Source: Pegea sp. RAD2-039
Lineage: Eukaryota > Chordata > Thaliacea > Salpida > Salpidae
Direction of reading: 5' to 3'
Assembly: GCA_034620365.1 (NCBI GenBank)
Contig: JAQGEQ010000329.1
Location: forward strand, 186,001-250,000
Length of the DNA: 64,000 nucleotides
The notes below the pieces were generated by a model that saw only the letters and a program-made list of their open reading frames with translations, ran no database searches and had not been told where the DNA came from. Made by a program: the position numbers and the translations under genes. Within the stretch, counting starts at the first letter, position 1, and every line of letters begins with the position of its first letter. Of this stretch, positions 11,901 through 22,100 are shown one piece after another.

Positions 11901-13950
11901 TGACCGGATCATCAGGAATCCTTCTCGCCTTACTCAATCAAGATCGCGAAGACTGGTGAGTTGGTAATTAAATAGGGGGAAGATATAGCAGTTCTATTTT
12001 GTTTTTACAAATATTTGAAAGTTAGTCTGTTCACCTACATCAAACCACTAGTTCCTCTTTCTTATTTTCATTTTTTCTCTTTTCTGTCTACTTCTATTGA
12101 TTTAGTTCCGCATTTATTCAAGCGGAACCAATTGATGCTTGATATTTTGAAGTTTGAAATTTCATTTGTTGGCGGGTAGGCGTTGAAGTAGCTGGTAGTT
12201 CTAGTTGATGCAGATTAGGAAAAATCTAGTTGATGCAGATTCAGGAAGTTTAGTTGATGCAGACTCTATTGATGTAGATTTGGGAGACTTTGTTGATACT
12301 CACTTTTCATTTCAACTTTCAGAGAAATTGTTTAAAAATAGAGAAATGAGTTTGTCACTTGCTAACGAGGTATTCCGTGGTTTGGCCTTTTATGGTGGCT
12401 TGTCACTGGTCAAGGTCTTAGCTATGGGACCGCTGACTGCTGTCTACCGTAGATCATCTAAGTCATTTGCAAATCCTGAAGATGCGAAGTCTGTTGGTGG
12501 CGCAAAAGATGCTGATGAGATCAAAATTCAGTTGGTACCTAATGATGATGTAGAAAGAGTAAGTGAAGTACAAGTAACAAATGGAAACTAACAAGTGGGT
12601 ACAGGTACGAAGGGCTCATCGAAACGACCTTGAAAATGTCATTCCATTTGTCTTGATTGCATTACTCTACACACTAACTAACCCTCCTGCGGCTACTGCT
12701 CTTCTTCATTTTAAGGTCTGTTAATCAGTAATCAGTTGATGTGTGATGTTGACACATCAATTATTTTCAGGTTTTCTTCTATTTTCGGTTGTTGCATACT
12801 GTTGTGTATGTTGGTAAAGTACCCCAACCAGCCCGTGCTATCTGTTATTTAGCGGGATTAGCAACCACTTTATCGATGGCTTTCCGTTTGGTTCAGTCTG
12901 TCTGGCAGTAACTGGCCAGCTAGTTAATCAGCTGATACAAATAAATTGCTGATAAAAAAAGCTACAAAAGTTTTTTTTCTGTTTTCTAGACAGCTTCATA
13001 GTGATATTAGATAAGATATTTCCACCTTCAGGCAACTTTTAATTACGTCAGATAGCATCTGATGACGTCAAATAGCATCTGATGACGTCAAATAGCATCT
13101 GATGACGTCAGATAGCATCTGATGACGTCAGATAGCATCTGATGACGTCAGACAGTATTTAATGCCTTCAGACAGCTTTCCATGGCGTCAAATAGTTTGG
13201 ATGAAGTTAGACCGCTTTTGATGACGTCAAGCAACTTTTGATGGCGTCAGACAGCTTTTGATGACGTCAGGCAGCCTTTAATGACGTCAGGCAGCCTTTG
13301 ATGACGTCAGACAGCTTTTGATGACGTCAGGCAGCTTTTGATGACGTCACAGTTGTTTGTTAGTCACTTGATGTTATATTGATTAGGAAGGAACGAGCAC
13401 TTACGAAGATTACAGGAGATCCGAGCTTCAGCATCAAATCAATCAATTTTCTTCTAAATCTTCCCGAAGATGACGAATTGGATGATTCCAAGTATCAACG
13501 AGGAGATGTCGTCCCTTACAGTACTCTCAGATCCAAAAGATTCAAGTCATTAAGTGATTGTAAGTACATCTTTGTGATCTTTCTTTTTTGATCTTATTTA
13601 CTGATCTTGTTCAGATGAAGAGGTTTCTGATCGTGAAGTCTTCAACCTCCGACAAGTTGTTCGGATGTTGAGATTTGCTGATGAAAAAAGGATCAATGAT
13701 GAAAATGAACAAGAACCAATGGATGAAGATAACTTATGTTCTATTTGCTACGCTCATGAAGTCTCAGTAATCTTCAAACCATGTGGGCACTCATCTTGCA
13801 GGTGACATCTCCAACCAACTAACCAATCACTTACTAACTATTCATCGCAGAACTTGTATCAATATGCATCGAATGACGTCAAGCGAGTGCTTCTACTGTA
13901 AAGCGATCGTTCAATCTGTTTGTGATATCACTAAAGGCACACAGCCATAA
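5904..13950 (+). CDS. RNF123: RNF123/KPC1 E3 ubiquitin ligase
   Basis: Catalytic subunit of the KPC ubiquitin ligase, which in mammals targets p27Kip1 and processes p105 NF-kB. My model has 31 exons and 1333 codons ending in phase, encoding about 1333 residues (human 1314). Key exons: 5904-5961 (start), 7085-7767 (SPRY domain: [31 protein letters not shown]), 9459-9687 (SEEAYIP-like and [11 protein letters not shown]), 11014-11107 ([11 protein letters not shown]), 11473-11691 ([10 protein letters not shown]), 13615-13801 and 13851-13950 (C-terminal C3HC4 [29 protein letters not shown]). Zinc ligands are intact. Introns from 7021 on are 46-64 nt, except 8972-9458 (minisatellite) and 11956-13386 (holds MGST1). 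The junction at 8466/8524 has a weak GTTGAA donor and is the least certain. Poly(A) signal AATAAA at 14215. Confidence 0.95.
9016..9447 (+). repeat. 35-bp minisatellite, about 12.3 copies, in an RNF123 intron
   Basis: Twelve full units of 35 bp plus 12 bases of a thirteenth, each reading GAGTGTTTCCAAACTCAAAT then TTAGAATAATTTGTT with only one to three substitutions. The array fills intron 8972-9458 and its last partial unit runs into the branch/acceptor region (acceptor AG at 9457-9458). Removing the array leaves about 55 nt, the size of neighbouring introns. High identity between units suggests recent expansion. Confidence 0.98.
12346..12911 (+). CDS. MGST1: Microsomal glutathione S-transferase 1 (MAPEG family), nested in an RNF123 intron
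   Basis: Membrane-bound trimeric glutathione transferase/peroxidase of ER and outer mitochondrial membrane, acting on lipophilic electrophiles and lipid hydroperoxides. Three exons (12346-12558, 12605-12715, 12771-12911) in phase give 154 residues (human 155), with tiny 46- and 55-nt introns. Diagnostic segments are FANPED, then [20 protein letters not shown] across the first junction (the MAPEG signature with the glutathione-contacting RRAHxND region), [16 protein letters not shown] and LSMAFRL. Four hydrophobic membrane segments are apparent. The ATG at 12346 was preferred because a TTTCAACTTTCAG acceptor ends at 12322 and matches the family's N-terminal length; the open frame upstream is low-complexity. 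The whole gene lies within RNF123 intron 11956-13386 on the same strand. Poly(A) signal AATAAA at 12940. Confidence 0.93.
12940..12945 (+). terminator. AATAAA poly(A) signal of nested MGST1
   Basis: Lies 29 nt after the MGST1 stop and before the CRE repeat, so the nested gene appears to carry its own 3' end signal inside the host intron. Confidence 0.55.
13031..13350. repeat. 20-bp minisatellite carrying the CRE palindrome TGACGTCA
   Basis: About 16 units of 20 bp in two sub-variants: an upstream set reading GATAGCATCTGATGACGTCA and a downstream set reading GGCAGCTTTTGATGACGTCA, with diverged units between. Eleven units contain a perfect TGACGTCA, the palindromic ATF/CREB binding site. The array lies between the MGST1 3' end and the next RNF123 exon (13387). 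Further TGACGTCA copies occur in other RNF123 introns (6818, 10184, 10477, 10492, 11145). Confidence 0.95.
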
Positions 13951-14629
13951 GTCTAATTAGAAATGAAAGCAAGTTTATTTATCGTCGCCCCTGTCTTCAA
14001 GTTGTCATCATCCACCAATTCAGTATTGTATTCTTTTATTTTTTCATTTGTTACGATTCTCGCTTTTTATGGAGTTCAAAACCCAATGAAAACCCTTTAG
14101 ACGCACTAAATATGAGGGCGTTTTGTTACGATATCAATGTTATGGCATTTAGTTTGTGAAAATATGACTTAAAAAACTACAGCAATCGCTTATCTATTTG
14201 TTTTCAACTGTTGAAATAAAAACAGAAGTTGAAAGTTACTCATGTTGTTAATTTCTTCAGCAACTACTCGTTGACATCATTATTTCACGAAGTTTTTATT
14301 TATTTATGAGAAAAGTGCATCAGATATTTAAAGCTCAAGTTTTATTTATCAGCATCAAATTGTTAGTGAGGTTTTCACTTAAGCAGCAAAAATATTTGAA
14401 ATCTTAACCAAGAAGGCAGCTTGTCATGCTAGTTGATACTTGAGACTATATTTGCATACAGCAAGCAGCGCGTAGAAAAGCATCTATCTTGTTGTCCTGT
14501 TATGTATCAGCTACCAACATTATTTTTGTTTAATAAATGTAATTAATAAATTAACAACCAAACTTTATGTTTTTTTCAACTTTTTATGTCAAATTTGCTT
14601 GTAATGATAATAACTCTGTAAAAGTTTTA
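13951..14629 (+). other. RNF123 3' UTR and downstream flank
   Basis: No coding pattern. AATAAA at 14215-14220 is the best 3' end signal for RNF123. A second cluster of AATAAA-like hexamers occurs near 14530-14550. Confidence 0.5.
14215..14220 (+). terminator. AATAAA poly(A) signal of RNF123
   Basis: Canonical hexamer 265 nt after the RNF123 stop. Confidence 0.55.
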
Positions 14630-14735
14630 TTCAATTGAAAAATGTGACTAGCAACAAAGGTACACGCTACATTTACGTAAGCGGCAGATTATTTTACTGT
14701 TACCCAATTCAAACACACCACATTTTCCAATCGAA
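14630..14735. repeat. Dispersed repeat, copy 1
   Basis: Shares an ordered set of blocks with 15348-15460: TTCAATTG, ACTAGCAACAA, a GCGGCA block, an ACCCAATT/CACCCAAT block and ACCACA. Spacing is similar, with substitutions and small gaps. Element type unknown. The flank to about 15050 has open frames on both strands but no recognised protein. Confidence 0.55.
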
Positions 14736-15174
14736 TAACTGGGCCAGTGAAGACCACACGAGGCCACATTATTGCCGTCAACACCAATTAGTCCCATCCG
14801 TAGCGTTTAAGAGATCTGATGAACTGCTGAACCTCCACGCCGCCGTATCTCCGGTTTTGTGGGCAGACTTTACAACTCTTTGTATCTGGACCATCAAAGC
14901 TCGTCGCCATTACTTCACTGAAAGCACTAGTTACGTCCCACTCTTCATCTTCTTCCGTTCTAGTCATCATGTTGTCATTTGGATTCTCACTTCACTTGAT
15001 GAAACCTGTTGGGAGCTATCCTCTTTATTACTGCATACAGAATGAACGTCAAAATCCTTATTTGGATATCTGGCTATTTCACTCAATAAAACGTTGGATT
15101 CTCTGCCATCGGGATAGCGGACTCACGCGTACATCGCGTTAGCCTACAGTAGTTCAACCTTTACACTATCATCA

Positions 15175-15309
15175 TCATGCTTTTTTGGCTAGAATAAGAA
15201 CATGAACTTCTTCTTGAGTGATAGTATCAAGCTCTCTTATTGCTTCGTCTAATCTATCTCCAACACAGCCGTCAACAACAAAGATTAAACCTTTGTTATA
15301 TAACACTAA
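15175..15309 (-). pseudogene. Fragment of an ARF-family small GTPase
   Basis: Read on the minus strand, about 40 codons resemble the ARF/ARL region around the G4 motif: YNKGLIFVVDG, then GDRLDEAIRELDTI and VLILAKK. In intact ARFs this is TQGLIFVVDSNDR, ...EAREELHRM and VFANKQD. The NKxD guanine-specificity motif is ruined (AKK then A and TGA stops), and I find no P-loop or switch regions nearby. It is probably a relic of a duplicated or retrotransposed gene. Confidence 0.6.
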
Positions 15310-15347
15310 ATTTTAGAATAGAATCCCGAAAAATCAAGAAAGCTAGA

Positions 15348-15460
15348 TTCAATTGTAAAAGGCTACTAGCAACAACGGTATATAAAGTAGTAGGGGGGGG
15401 GGCATTCATGTAGGCGGCAAGACATACTACCATCACCCAATCGAACATACCACAATGTTC
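15348..15460. repeat. Dispersed repeat, copy 2
   Basis: Partner of 14630-14735 with the same block order. It differs by a run of ten G near 15393-15402. The two copies flank the ARF relic and lie in direct orientation. Confidence 0.55.
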
Positions 15461-17539
15461 AAGATGATTAATTTGCCTAAATATACCAACTAATCAATAA
15501 GCAATGTTCGGTGAAAACATTTTTCAAGTTTAAATGTAGTTTGTAGCCACAGATTTACAATACAGTTAACAAAATTCCGAATGATGAAACGATCCTATTT
15601 GTAAGTAAATAGTCAATTAAATAGTTTCTTGAAAATACCATCAAAGTTCTTTTTGTTTTAGTTGGTTTTGATATTTAATGATAAGGCCTGCTTCGGCCGA
15701 GAACGGTCATGCTGAATGTATTTAATGTTTAACAGTTACGCTAAAGACACAAACTTACAAAAGATGTAGAAGTCTCTTGTCATTTGATTTGGTGTAATCT
15801 TGCCTTTTTATTTTAATCATTTTACTATTAAGTGATTCACACAAACATGTTGAAGTAAACACAGAATCATTCTTTTGTGTATTTGCTGGAAATAATATCA
15901 CTCGAAAACTCAACCCCAAAAGTCGAACGTAATTTATTTTTTTCAAACTTTCATGTTTCCCATAATCTGATAGAAAATTTAAAAATTCTAACTAGAAGTT
16001 TAATATTTTTTTTCCAAATTTTAGATTTAGGCACAAAATAATAACTTTCAATATTGGATATACATATTATTTATATAAACAAGTCTTTCGGTTTGTTTGA
16101 ACAAAACAAAGTTAATTTTTAATTACTTAACAAAACTTAATACAAGTCAACAGCTGCTGTGATATCAATCATCCAGTCCTACATCGACAACAACTTCTTA
16201 GCTGCCTGTCAAGATTATAATAACTAATTTTCGAAATTAATGAAATCTAATTTGTTACTTTATTATTCAACATAAAACTTAAAAGGCTAGACAAATTCTT
16301 CAATTTATTAAATAATTGATAAGACTTGTACTAAAAGAACACTTTAAGAACCTCTTTCTTTTGGGTCATGTTAACCCTTTCTTTAGCGATTTAAAAGGAG
16401 ATGTTTGCAAAAAAAAAATATTCCCGAAATTTTTGCTTTTCTGTATAAAAGATACATTTTTCTTCTGATATTTTTTTTACTTTTTTATCAAGTGAACCTT
16501 AGTGATGTGTTTAAATTATATAACAGAAGACTGTTTCATAGCATAGATAATTGCTATTCTTAGGAGACCTAGACGAGCATGTCTTATATAGAATCTGTTT
16601 TACAGTATAGAGCAGTGTTTTTCCTTGTTTTAAAAAGGTTGATTATCCTTACAGCTATCATCTAATTATTTTGTTCAACGCATGGCTGCAGATAACAATT
16701 GAAGTAGCTCATTTAGCGAACAAAACAATATGACCAGGGGAAGATAAAGATTTGAAGTGTCACAATTTAACGTGATTATTGTAAAAAAATAAGGATATAG
16801 ATAAATATCTATAAATATCAAAAATACAAAATAATCTGGTAAAATGAAAAAAACTGCCTTGTAAACAAATTACTTGAATCATATTTTTTAAACAATTTTT
16901 ATAGAGGTGATAGGTTTTAATGAAGCAATGCAGTCGGGGCGAAAATTCTGAAACTTGGTTAGATAATGAAAAAGCTATTACTCCACTTGGTGTTGTTAAA
17001 GTTGTTTGTTGGATTAATTTTAAAGGGCAAAATTATGAAAGATTGCTATCTCCAGAGAAATGGTTAAAGTTAAAATGATAGAAACCATTAATAATTCTAA
17101 ATGGCAAGTACGAGATCAAAAAATAGGCCACAGTGTTGCAAGAGTTTGATCTTAAGCTTATAGAGACGGTCTTTGTATGAATAAAAGGGTATACTTGTAT
17201 TGTTGAAAGCAAGATTACGGCTTAATAAAAAGATTTCTAAGAAAATTCACTTTATAACTTTTAAATTTTGGTAGAAAGTAATTTTGTTTAATAACTTTAA
17301 AAATATTTTGTCAAAACGTTAGTTTCTGGTTTAAAAGTCTATGTAGAATAGTGACATTTTGCTCCAGCTCTCATTAAGCTTATTTTTTAACGTAAATAAT
17401 AATAATCCGGGGTTGCTTTTTCCGAGGACAACCATGCGAGATGTGTTCTGAGTGATGATATTAAAAAATAAAGCAAAGCACAGTGAAATGTGGAGGAAAC
17501 ATAAGATCAAGACACATTGTAATTGAATAGTAAAAGCCT
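15461..17539. other. Intergenic region, mostly without recognisable content
   Basis: AT-rich sequence with scattered less AT-biased patches. Apart from a 52-codon ORF at 16920-17078, nothing recognisable was found on either strand. Confidence 0.45.
16920..17078 (+). CDS. Unrecognised 52-residue ORF or gene fragment
   Basis: An ATG-started ORF with protein-like composition, containing ENSETWLDNEKAITPLGVV, then VVCWINFKG and LLSPEKWLKL. The W/C/G-rich middle vaguely recalls PP2/F-box-associated beta-sandwich domains, but I cannot assign it. No neighbouring exon was found. It may be a remnant of a transposon or a decayed gene. Confidence 0.25.
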   Translation: MKQCSRGENSETWLDNEKAITPLGVVKVVCWINFKGQNYERLLSPEKWLKLK

Positions 17540-17648
17540 TTACAGTTTCTTTCTTTTCTTTAAAGCTGGTTTATCTTCTCTTTCCTTCAGTTGTTTGCGA
17601 AGCTTCGGAGCGATCCACTGCGACAAATTCCCAGTTGCTGGCGCGATG
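17540..17648 (-). CDS. Isolated terminal-exon-like ORF with basic C-terminus
   Basis: The minus strand encodes NIAPATGNLSQWIAPKLRK followed by a Lys/Arg/Glu-rich tail ending KKRKKL and TAA (17542-17540). An acceptor-like TTTAAG precedes it near 17650. Composition and the basic nuclear-type tail look like a real nucleolar/nuclear protein C-terminus, but I do not recognise the family. No upstream exon was found before survivin at 18371. It may be an exon of a gene whose other exons I missed, or a fragment. Confidence 0.35.
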
Positions 17649-18370
17649 TTAACTTAAATATTGATAATTTTTTAAACTAAATATTTAAATATAAAATTAA
17701 AAAAAAAGTAACTTTAATGTATTTTTATTTAAAAACCTTTTACAGCACCAAAATGTTTTTATGAACATTTTCTTTTTTAGTTTAATTCAAATATCGCGCT
17801 TTAAATTTTTAAAATTTTTTTCTTACTTAATATAAGCTTTAAGTCTGTTTATCTCTCTTTGAATTATAATTAGTTTTATTTTTTACAACAATATTGATTA
17901 ACTGTTTTGAGTATTATCTTCGTAATAATTAAATTTTGTAGAAAATTGTAATTTAGATAAATAGTTTAAATTTAATTAAATATTTTTAGCTCTGATATTT
18001 TAAAATGATTTGAACTACTTTTTGTACTTTAATTAATTATATTTAAACTTATTATAGTGTTCATAATCAGTTTTTTTATTTTAATAAACTTAAAACTATT
18101 TTCATAATTGATAATCTACCATATATACAATTATATTTAATTTTTATTCTACTATATAAATATGTTTTTCATAATTTTTTGAATAGCAGTGGTTTGGTTT
18201 TTAAATTTAATGTCTCAAAACTATATTTTATCCTTTTTTTATCTTCAAATAATTTGATAACTATGTAATAATTATTAATTGTATCTCTCTGAGCAATATT
18301 CTTCTAGTATTTAAATCAATATCTTATAATAAATTTCAGATTTCTTGATTTCTAATAAATAAAGAAAAAA
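17649..18370 (+). other. AT-rich spacer and probable 5' region of survivin
   Basis: No coding signal. An acceptor-like AAATTTCAG ends at about 18340, 30 nt before the BIRC5 ATG, compatible with a 5' UTR intron or spliced-leader addition. Confidence 0.4.
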
Positions 18371-18799
18371 ATGAATTTTAGTGATCACAGCCTACATTTG
18401 TCTATGATTGATTTTGAAAAACGGTTGGACTCATTTAAAAATTGGTGTTATAAAGATGATGTACCTTGTGCTGCTTTAAATCTTGCTAAAACTGGATTCT
18501 ATTGCCCAGATCCTATTGGTCATCCTGATTCAACAATATGCTTTTGTTGTTGCAAAGAGTTAGAAGGCTGGGAGGAAGATGATGATCCTAGTGAAGAACA
18601 TAGAAGCCATTCAGTAGGTTGTGCATTTATGGAGTTTGGAGAAAAGGATTGGAAGTTACTTACATTATATGAATATGTTTTATTAAAAACTTCAATCACA
18701 AAAAACCTTGCTCTTTTTATTGGGAAAATTATAAAACAAGAATTAGTATCCGAAAATAAACAGTTGCTATCTAAACTACCTGAGATACGACAGATTTGA
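18371..18799 (+). CDS. BIRC5: Survivin (BIR-domain chromosomal passenger protein)
   Basis: Single uninterrupted ORF of 142 residues, the same length as human survivin. One type-II BIR domain spans about residues 15-95: FKNW, then the zinc site C-x2-C in CFCCCKELEGW, the DDDP-EEH motif with the zinc histidine, and SVGCAF with the last cysteine. KELEGWEEDDDPSEEHRSHS is nearly identical to vertebrate survivin. The C-terminal part (LTLYEYV onward) is predicted helical and matches the helix that bundles with borealin and INCENP. It acts in the chromosomal passenger complex at centromere and midzone. Lack of introns contrasts with the neighbouring TEDC1. Candidate poly(A) signals at 18921 and 18972. 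Confidence 0.95.
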   Translation: MNFSDHSLHLSMIDFEKRLDSFKNWCYKDDVPCAALNLAKTGFYCPDPIGHPDSTICFCCCKELEGWEEDDDPSEEHRSHSVGCAFMEFGEKDWKLLTLYEYVLLKTSITKNLALFIGKIIKQELVSENKQLLSKLPEIRQI

Positions 18800-18920
18800 T
18801 ACCTAATTAATTTTGAGAGCAATTTTTTTATGACATATTATGATATTGTTAAAGTTTTGACATATACTTTTGATTGTTTTTTTTGTAGATTATTCTCAAA
18901 ACTGCTATTCATAAAGAGTC

Positions 18921-18926
18921 AATAAA
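18921..18926 (+). terminator. AATAAA poly(A) signal of survivin
   Basis: First canonical hexamer after the stop. Another lies at 18972-18977. Confidence 0.5.
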
Positions 18927-19188
18927 TACAGGTGTTTATGTAAAAGCTTAGTGCTTTCTTTGAATGTAGTCAATAAACCATTTATATATAAATTTTGTTT
19001 TATGTCATTTTTAATAGTTTTATAATTTTGAGGTATTGAAAACTAAAATATATTTGTTTTCATTATTTTAAATTTTAGTTTTGATATTTTTATTTCTTTC
19101 GTTTGTTTTTTACAGAATTATTTTAATAAATTTTAGCTATAAAGCTTATAACATTAGATTTAAAGTAATTTTGAACTGTTATATTAAA

Positions 19189-22100
19189 ATGTCAGTGAAA
19201 ATTGCCATCACTGAACTTTGTAAATTGTTGAAATCTGGAAAAATTTCATTTAAAGTGAAACCAGAACATTTTCGTTTAGCTAAAAATAACTCAACTGAAG
19301 TGGTTAGTCTTTTATATCTCTTATAAACCTTTTATTAGCATATTTATTTTTAATTTTACCTCTACAACTAATTTATTATTGTTTCTTTGAAGAATCAAAT
19401 CATGTTGGAGTTATTGATCAACATTTTTTTAAACAAAGACTCCATCAATAAAATAACTATAAAAGAATTGATTGAAACGTTGGTCAGAATGAAGTAAATA
19501 TACTTTTTGAGTAGTATTCTAATTGTAGCTGAAAATGCATTTACACAAATTTAGTTTAGAATATGTGAGTGTTATGAATATGAAATATATTTATTTATAT
19601 ATATTATTTGTTTTCTAAAATTCTTTACTTTTAGAAAACAATTCCTAAGTAAGTTAATTTGATTCAATATTATTCTTTTCTATGATTTTATGCTTATGTC
19701 TCAAATTATTCAAAATTATGATTGAATTTTTTTAAATAAAATTACTTCTTTTTTTAAAGTTACTAATTATGTTGTTTATTTTTTATCTGTTTTGCAAAAT
19801 TTTTGTTACTAAAAATAAAAATTTCATTATAACCTTCACAAAGTATTCATTGAACAATGCTCATTCTTTATCAGTTATAAAATAGAAACAGAAATAATTA
19901 GAACATTTTAAAAAGAATTACAATATCTATGACATAAGCCACAATTGATTTGCTTAATAATTTTTGACGACTACTCAAGTAACTTTATTTGGAGATTCTT
20001 CAAATTGATCTAAAGTTTTTGTGTTTAGAAAGATCGACTGAATGTATAAGTCAACTATTTGAAGGTCTTGAAAATAATAATCACCCCTTGATTTGAAATG
20101 AACTCTGATTATTTCTTAACTTTGTGTCTATAAAGATTGAGAAAATCTGAGACTTAAGAGTGATCTTCAGATAATTTTGTTGCAACAATTTCATATCATC
20201 ATCATAGATAGTTTCCAGCACAATGACATTATTTAATTTTTGATACTTTTTAGATTTTTAAAGTATCTTTAAAAGTATCATCATTTTTTACAGGTACCCC
20301 AGAATTCAACATCTCCATTTTGATTCTTCAAAACAACTATCGAGTCAAGAACTTCTTTTCTGTTTCTCTTGGTCTTTAAGTTCAACCAGACTTCTATTCA
20401 ACATCCTTCATCAAGCTCTTTCACCAGTTGATCCCTGTAATCTGTATTATTCCCTGAAAGTTAATAATCATGAAAAAAGTAGAGAAGCTGCGAACTTCAA
20501 ACAAATGAATACTTTTGATCAGATTCAGTATATCACGTTACAACTGAAAAAAATCAAATTATTCCATGATCGGTTATTAGTTCTCAAAACTCAAAGTTCA
20601 AGTCTTGAATTAAAAGTATGTAGAAGATATTAGTGAGGTCTGAATTTAATTATCTTTTCCAGGTTAGTAACAAATTACACTTGTGTGAAAAAATATCCAA
20701 GAAAAGCTCTTTTACTCCAACTCAACAAGCATTCATGATAAAGAATCCAATATCAGTTGATGAAGTATTTCATTTGTGTTTTTTAACAGATAATTTGATA
20801 ATTTTTAATTTTTTTAGGTGATTAAAAAGCTGACAACAAATTTACAAATTTTAAAATCTTACCTTAAATGGAAAGAGAATGAGAAAGATTTTTGGATATG
20901 GTTGGTAGGTGATATCAAAACTTCCATCATTTTCATACTTTTACTTTCATGTTACTATTATTTTTCACTCATTTTTCCTACTTATCTAATTTTGATTTAA
21001 TTTTTTTATAAATTATTCTGTTTACAGACTGTTGCTATTAATGATAAAAAATCAAAAACACCTGCCCCTGCTGATGATTTACAAAAGTCTGAAGTCTTCA
21101 ACGAAGCAGCAAAGGATTTAATCTTCAACCTAGAAGAGCTAAAAAGATTATTGTTAAAAAAGGAAAAATTGATTTCTCAAGAATGTAAAATGGTAAACAG
21201 TTTTTCTAAATCTATTAGAATTTTATTAAAAGAAAATGTTTGTTGCTGACTTCAGTAACTTTGAGATTCATACAAAATAATTCATTTGTTAATTTATAAA
21301 AAAAATTGTTTAAAATTAATCAACGAGTAATTAATAATACAGAAAGTCAAAAAAGTTGGTATTGAACAAGATCTAATGTTAGTTCGTGATGTAGATGAGT
21401 TACTAATGTCTGTTGAAAACCTTCATCTAAAACCTACATTTCAAATTAAAGGTATTTTATTCTTGTTTTTATCGAATTTATTTCCAAATTTTCCATCTTT
21501 TCATTTAACGCGTTATCAGTTCGCTAATATTCCGTGTAATTCTAGTTGTTTGTTTTCTCTCTTTGAGATGAACGGCTGTTTGAATCGATTTATAGTTTAT
21601 TGTGGTTTGCACGATATCTTGTCGTGGAAAGTACGATATCAAGCTACCTGCTAAAGACAGCGGAAAGTTTCTTTGCCAGCCAAGAGTGCTTACATTCTGT
21701 TGATCTTATGGGTCACTGTCCCAGGTGGACTGTACAACAAACTTAAAGAGTAGAGGTGGTTCAGATGCTCTTTACTAGAATCAAATCTCAGGAACAACTT
21801 TCTGTTATCTACTTACAAAATTGAACTGAAAGGCTTTTTTCAGTCAGTTATTTGATAATTCATTCAAATCTCAACATTTCTATAAAATTTAATAAAACAA
21901 ACCAACTTCAACAAATTAGCATCTTCATAATTTGTAACCAATTTTTAGTATTTGAATCTACAATGGTTTCAGCTTTAATTGTCAAGATGTAAGTTTCTGA
22001 AGATTTTTCATGAAAATAGTTTTACTTTTTTACTCTAATTGCGAATACTGAAGATGTATTCAAATTTTTGGGGTTAACTTTCTTGTGAATAAACTTGTTT

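Noticed and set aside
14635-15045. 136-codon plus ORF and a 60-codon minus ORF
   Set aside because: No recognisable domain on either strand, and the 5' part is shared with the repeat at 15348. I treat it as repeat-associated sequence.
20241-20280. 10-bp inverted repeat TGATACTTTT/AAAAGTATCA in a TEDC1 intron
   Set aside because: Very AT-rich with a short stem; such structures are expected by chance in this base composition.
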